A DNA stretch of 49,935 bases from Bacteroidales bacterium (GTDB lineage: Bacteria; Bacteroidota; Bacteroidia; Bacteroidales; ML635J-15). This document shows positions 48,001 to 49,935 of the stretch, piece after piece. The notes beneath the pieces were generated by a model. That model had not been told where the DNA came from. It saw only the letters and a list, made by a program, of their open reading frames with translations, and made no database searches. The stretch is taken from NCBI GenBank assembly GCA_017651185.1, contig JAGCDJ010000004.1, positions 1-49,935 of the forward strand, written 5' to 3'. The position numbers and the translations under genes were made by a program. Numbering within the stretch: position 1 is the stretch's first letter; each line of letters opens with the position of its first letter.

Positions 48001-49935
48001 CTCATCGGACCAAACGACCTTAATGCCAATAACATGAATATTGTCTGGCCGACATCGGGCGTGTCGTTCACTGGATTCTGTCAAAATCAGACAATAGTGG
48101 ATGGCATCAATGCATCGATTATTGGCGGAGGTCATGTCATTGCGCCAACTAATGGAATTTTGCCGGCAAATTCCGAAGTGCTGATTGTTACTTCGACACG
48201 ATTCGATTACGGTTCGTTCGATTTTTCTGGTCTGGACCACGATGTGTACATTCTTTTCCAGTGCAATACTACTGTCGAAACAGGTCATTTTGGTAATAGC
48301 ATAAACAATACTAGAAATTTCAGCGTTTCGTTTACTTCCCCTTCGTGTAGCAGTCAGGTTTCATATACACCGCAGACAAATCTTGAAGGTGATGCTGTCC
48401 ATTACGATGCCGATGGGACAGCGGAATATTACAACAACGGTTGTCAGGCCCCTGTATTCTACGATGAAATAATTTTGACTGCTCCCGATGAGGTAACATT
48501 GTCATATCCGTCAATTTCTGGATATGAAAACATTGATATTGCGCCAGTTTCACCAACAACCTCGTGTTCTGGTACTGCTACTTATAGCGCAAGTGGATTG
48601 CCAGACGGACTTTCGATAAATGCATCAACAGGTGTTATTTCGGGAACGCCTACAGCTCAGACTAGCGGAAATATTACCGTGACAATTTCTTGCGGTGGTT
48701 GCGATGCAACTAGCAATGTCGCATATAATTTCGGTGAAGAACCAACGCTTGATGGATGCATAATAGAAGAGGATTTTTCGGAACTTACAGCAGGTACAAT
48801 TGCTAATCCAAGTGGAACAGACCTTACTCAGGGCACTATTTCCGATTTTCCGACTACTAGCAAGGCCTATTCGGCAGGCGGCACGGTAAAATTGGGTTCA
48901 AGCTCGGCAAGCGGGTATATTCAGACTGCTGCATTGAACCTAAGCGTTCCTTTTTATGTTGAGTTCGATGTAAAGGGATGGACAAGCGTTGAAGGGAATA
49001 TTATAGTTACAGTAAGCGGTGTCCAGTCGCAGACGGTTTCGTACACTGCTACACGAAATGATGATTTTGAAACCAAGCACATTGATTTTAATGCGGCTAC
49101 AGCTTCGTCAACGGTTCGGATTGCAACTTCTGCCAAGCGTGCTTATATCGATAATGTAAGGGTTTGTTATCCAAGTTCTTGTACAATGACGGCATCGGCT
49201 AGTCAGACTTCGGGATTATGTAGCGGAAATATCGTTATTGAGGCTGAGGCGACCGATGCCACTGGCACTTTGTCGTATGTGTGGGATAATGGTGCAGGTA
49301 CTGGCGAACAATATGCTAATGCAGTTTCGGGAACTACATATATGGTTACTGTTTCCGATGAGGCAGGTTGTTCTGCAACGGCTTCGGTAACTCCAGTGCA
49401 GTATGGAAGTCCGCAGATAACTCCTTCGTACGATGCCATTCTTTGTCATGGTGGAACAACCAATATTGTATTGAATGTTAGCGGTGGTTATGGTGCTCCG
49501 TATACTTATCAATGGGAGGGAAGTTCCAATACTACGAATACATTGTCGGATGTGGAAGCGGGTACTTATAATGTGACCGTCAGCGATGCAAATTGCTCGG
49601 CAACATCGTCAATTCAGGTGTCAGAACCAGAAGCGATAACCTTCTCTGTAACTTCGACTGCGCAGGTTTGCAATACACTTGGAACCGCAACTGTTTCAAA
49701 CGTACAAGGCGGTAACGGAACGTATAATTATTTATGGTCAAATTCTAGCGATGAGGCGTCTGTTGAAGTTGCGTCTGGCGTATACAACGTTACAGTCAGC
49801 GATGGCAATGGCTGTTCTGCGTCTGCAACTGTTAGTGTAGGAAGCAATCCAACATCGGTGTCGTTTACTGCTACACCGTCAAATCCTAATTGTTATGGCG
49901 AAACTGGTAGTATTGCAGTGACAAATATTGTAGGG
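45058..49935 (+). CDS. giant DUF7948/SBBP-propeller/SprB-repeat surface protein, 3' end missing
   Basis: The frame is open for 1626 codons from ATG 45058 to the window edge, without interruption. Domains in order: signal peptide (about 1-32, ending near SAAFSS); DUF7948 N-terminal domain (about 38-255) with LFVEEKGQNANPEYLKFSWK; a beta-propeller of SBBP-type repeats (about 260-770) with YGGDSNDDIDGAVMYDEQN and LYVAGNTNSSGFP; an Ig-like segment (about 792-862); SprB repeat (about 880-950); a lamin-tail-like region; an Ig-like putative binding unit with GLPDGLSINASTGVISGTPT (about 1180); a choice-of-anchor-like beta-sandwich (about 1235-1375); and further Ig/SprB repeats from about 1380 to the end. 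It probably ends in a T9SS sorting domain outside the window. An adhesion or surface-recognition role is inferred. Confidence 0.88.
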   Translation, partial: MRVYFHRTASLLMCLVVCMLVCSAAFSSVSMCKGRDMLFVEEKGQNANPEYLKFSWKGNRLFAYFCTDKVTFVTQEVSYVDNEASMDARRKGNVNEAMKLSAVTEVHSFDMKFLNSSSDVKVSGLDEQEATFDYYLENCPQGILGAKSYSKILYSNIYPNIDLEFYIDGNRIKYDFVVRSGGSASDIKIEWDGVDNLDLTNEGISFNVGSFLFVDMLPVSFCGDEEVETKYIVEENTVKFSVDNYNAANTLVIDPGITWSSHLEYNGYGTWGDIVHNSDGNYFYYADWEWGPTAADVSNYLSSASSNNHYGTAGGRDIIISKFKFSGDLVWVCQYGGDSNDDIDGAVMYDEQNERLYVAGNTNSSGFPLQNRSGAYNLTWSNATNGSNTFTTSGTRGFLLMFDANNSRQWATLLDRGINLETYDMAVNSSGSVYLIGKMGSVSYRDYTRYGNQLAQIPYGSGYQGNFVYGSSESQSYSYSYIIEFASSGAMLWSTYLPVQNLVTGPYDSNTSGRVCDIEIGADGSLYIVGDELWSGDKYRFSTALISATYTNRGQDDMFYMKFNSSNQPVPAWGGYIGGAGFDKINVGAANGDIELDSQNRLYVTGHTYSADFPHVSPPDDCGYYRDVISGSVTNNVSGTQDGYIFRINTNTNGTSTIDYSTYFGGDGYTAMKRIYKDLADNLWICGEQNASAMAAIPVDGYYNAGFSGTQSTFFAQLSQYNEFIWLSYYGPSTYYGGFETYSPDADHINLYYAGNTQNHTNVGGGYQYSYSGSGSCTRAMVIQHDIISGVEPQIVVPAGMDCNVSSLTVSGALPSGASWHWYTGSCGGTEITTGLSGTNNETLSISSYPAGTTFYVKAEGQCLVSSCAEYTKTESMSISNIAFANPTCSGSCDGSVTVTIEGGTAPYTYNWSTSETETTDQTTAQITDLCAGAYSVTVSDASGCQSGGARETTTECFRITDILFNSCDGTAEGYNEMVTLLIGPNDLNANNMNIVWPTSGVSFTGFCQNQTIVDGINASIIGGGHVIAPTNGILPANSEVLIVTSTRFDYGSFDFSGLDHDVYILFQCNTTVETGHFGNSINNTRNFSVSFTSPSCSSQVSYTPQTNLEGDAVHYDADGTAEYYNNGCQAPVFYDEIILTAPDEVTLSYPSISGYENIDIAPVSPTTSCSGTATYSASGLPDGLSINASTGVISGTPTAQTSGNITVTISCGGCDATSNVAYNFGEEPTLDGCIIEEDFSELTAGTIANPSGTDLTQGTISDFPTTSKAYSAGGTVKLGSSSASGYIQTAALNLSVPFYVEFDVKGWTSVEGNIIVTVSGVQSQTVSYTATRNDDFETKHIDFNAATASSTVRIATSAKRAYIDNVRVCYPSSCTMTASASQTSGLCSGNIVIEAEATDATGTLSYVWDNGAGTGEQYANAVSGTTYMVTVSDEAGCSATASVTPVQYGSPQITPSYDAILCHGGTTNIVLNVSGGYGAPYTYQWEGSSNTTNTLSDVEAGTYNVTVSDANCSATSSIQVSEPEAITFSVTSTAQVCNTLGTATVSNVQGGNGTYNYLWSNSSDEASVEVASGVYNVTVSDGNGCSASATVSVGSNPTSVSFTATPSNPNCYGETGSIAVTNIVG

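Noticed and set aside
45145..49512. Many minus-strand frames of 60-143 codons over the giant surface gene
   Set aside because: They arise from the Ser/Thr/Gly-rich codons of the plus-strand frame, which is uninterrupted for 1626 codons.

Overview
This window looks like a chromosomal segment of a strictly host- or sediment-associated member of the order Bacteroidales (phylum Bacteroidota). The evidence is direct: several large secreted proteins end in type IX secretion (T9SS) sorting domains; putative promoters follow the Bacteroidota pattern (TTTG, about 19 bases, TAnnTTTG) and strong Shine-Dalgarno sites are scarce; and the gene set (CCC-motif membrane protein, DUF2752, DUF4296, DUF2795, DUF4143 ATPase, BspA-type leucine-rich repeats, FISUMP domain, SprB repeats, ptb-buk) is typical of that group. 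No rRNA, tRNA, CRISPR array, transposase, integrase or phage gene was seen. The species cannot be named from the sequence.

Layout. 1-1.7 kb: an MFS transporter (+). 1.8-5.6 kb: a tightly packed minus-strand operon (DUF2752, CCC-motif membrane protein, LuxC-like acyl-CoA reductase, pRiA4b ORF-3-like protein, miaA, lipoprotein thioredoxin) headed by a near-canonical promoter. 5.6-11.0 kb: an intergenic repeat patch, a small lipoprotein and two neighbouring paralogous T9SS-secreted beta-helix proteins. 11.1-18.0 kb: small hypothetical genes, a secreted heavy-metal-binding HMA protein, a DUF4143 ATPase whose promoter carries an exact 33-bp-period repeat ladder, an outer-membrane barrel, and a TonB-dependent receptor behind a His/Cys-rich protein (probable metal handling). 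18.1-18.4 kb: a patch of decayed miniature hairpins. 18.4-20.6 kb (+): an isoprenylcysteine methyltransferase-like protein and a FISUMP protein. 20.6-22.9 kb (-): glycosyltransferase and mannose-1-phosphate guanylyltransferase (surface glycan synthesis). 23.3-25.5 kb (-): BspA-like leucine-rich repeat cargo of the T9SS. 25.55-25.74 kb: a long rod-like inverted structure that I interpret as a structured RNA resembling 6S RNA. 25.9-28.7 kb (+): an operon with overlapping genes, MlaE and MlaF homologues, a DUF4296 lipoprotein, a miniature amidohydrolase-like protein and a YbaK deacylase. 28.7-41.5 kb (-): a small membrane protein, a 1351-residue CUB/P-domain adhesin-like T9SS cargo, an AsmA-like giant, a C1 peptidase, and an IgGFc-binding/SprB-repeat protein with a type B sorting domain. 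41.7-44.7 kb (-): DUF2795 protein, ATP:cob(I)alamin adenosyltransferase, butyrate kinase and phosphate butyryltransferase. 45.06 kb to the end (+): the first 1626 codons of a giant DUF7948/SBBP-propeller/SprB-repeat protein that continues beyond the window.

How the genes fit together. The strongest theme is the cell surface: at least five, probably six, T9SS cargo proteins plus OMP, TonB receptor, Mla-type lipid transport, AsmA-like protein and glycan sugar-nucleotide synthesis. The metabolic theme is fermentation to butyrate through Ptb-Buk. I found no clear defence or mobile system. The signals least explained by known families are the rod-like RNA at 25.55-25.74 kb, the promoter-embedded 33-bp ladder at 14.15-14.28 kb, the hairpin repeat patches, and the amidohydrolase-like protein that lacks its catalytic barrel.
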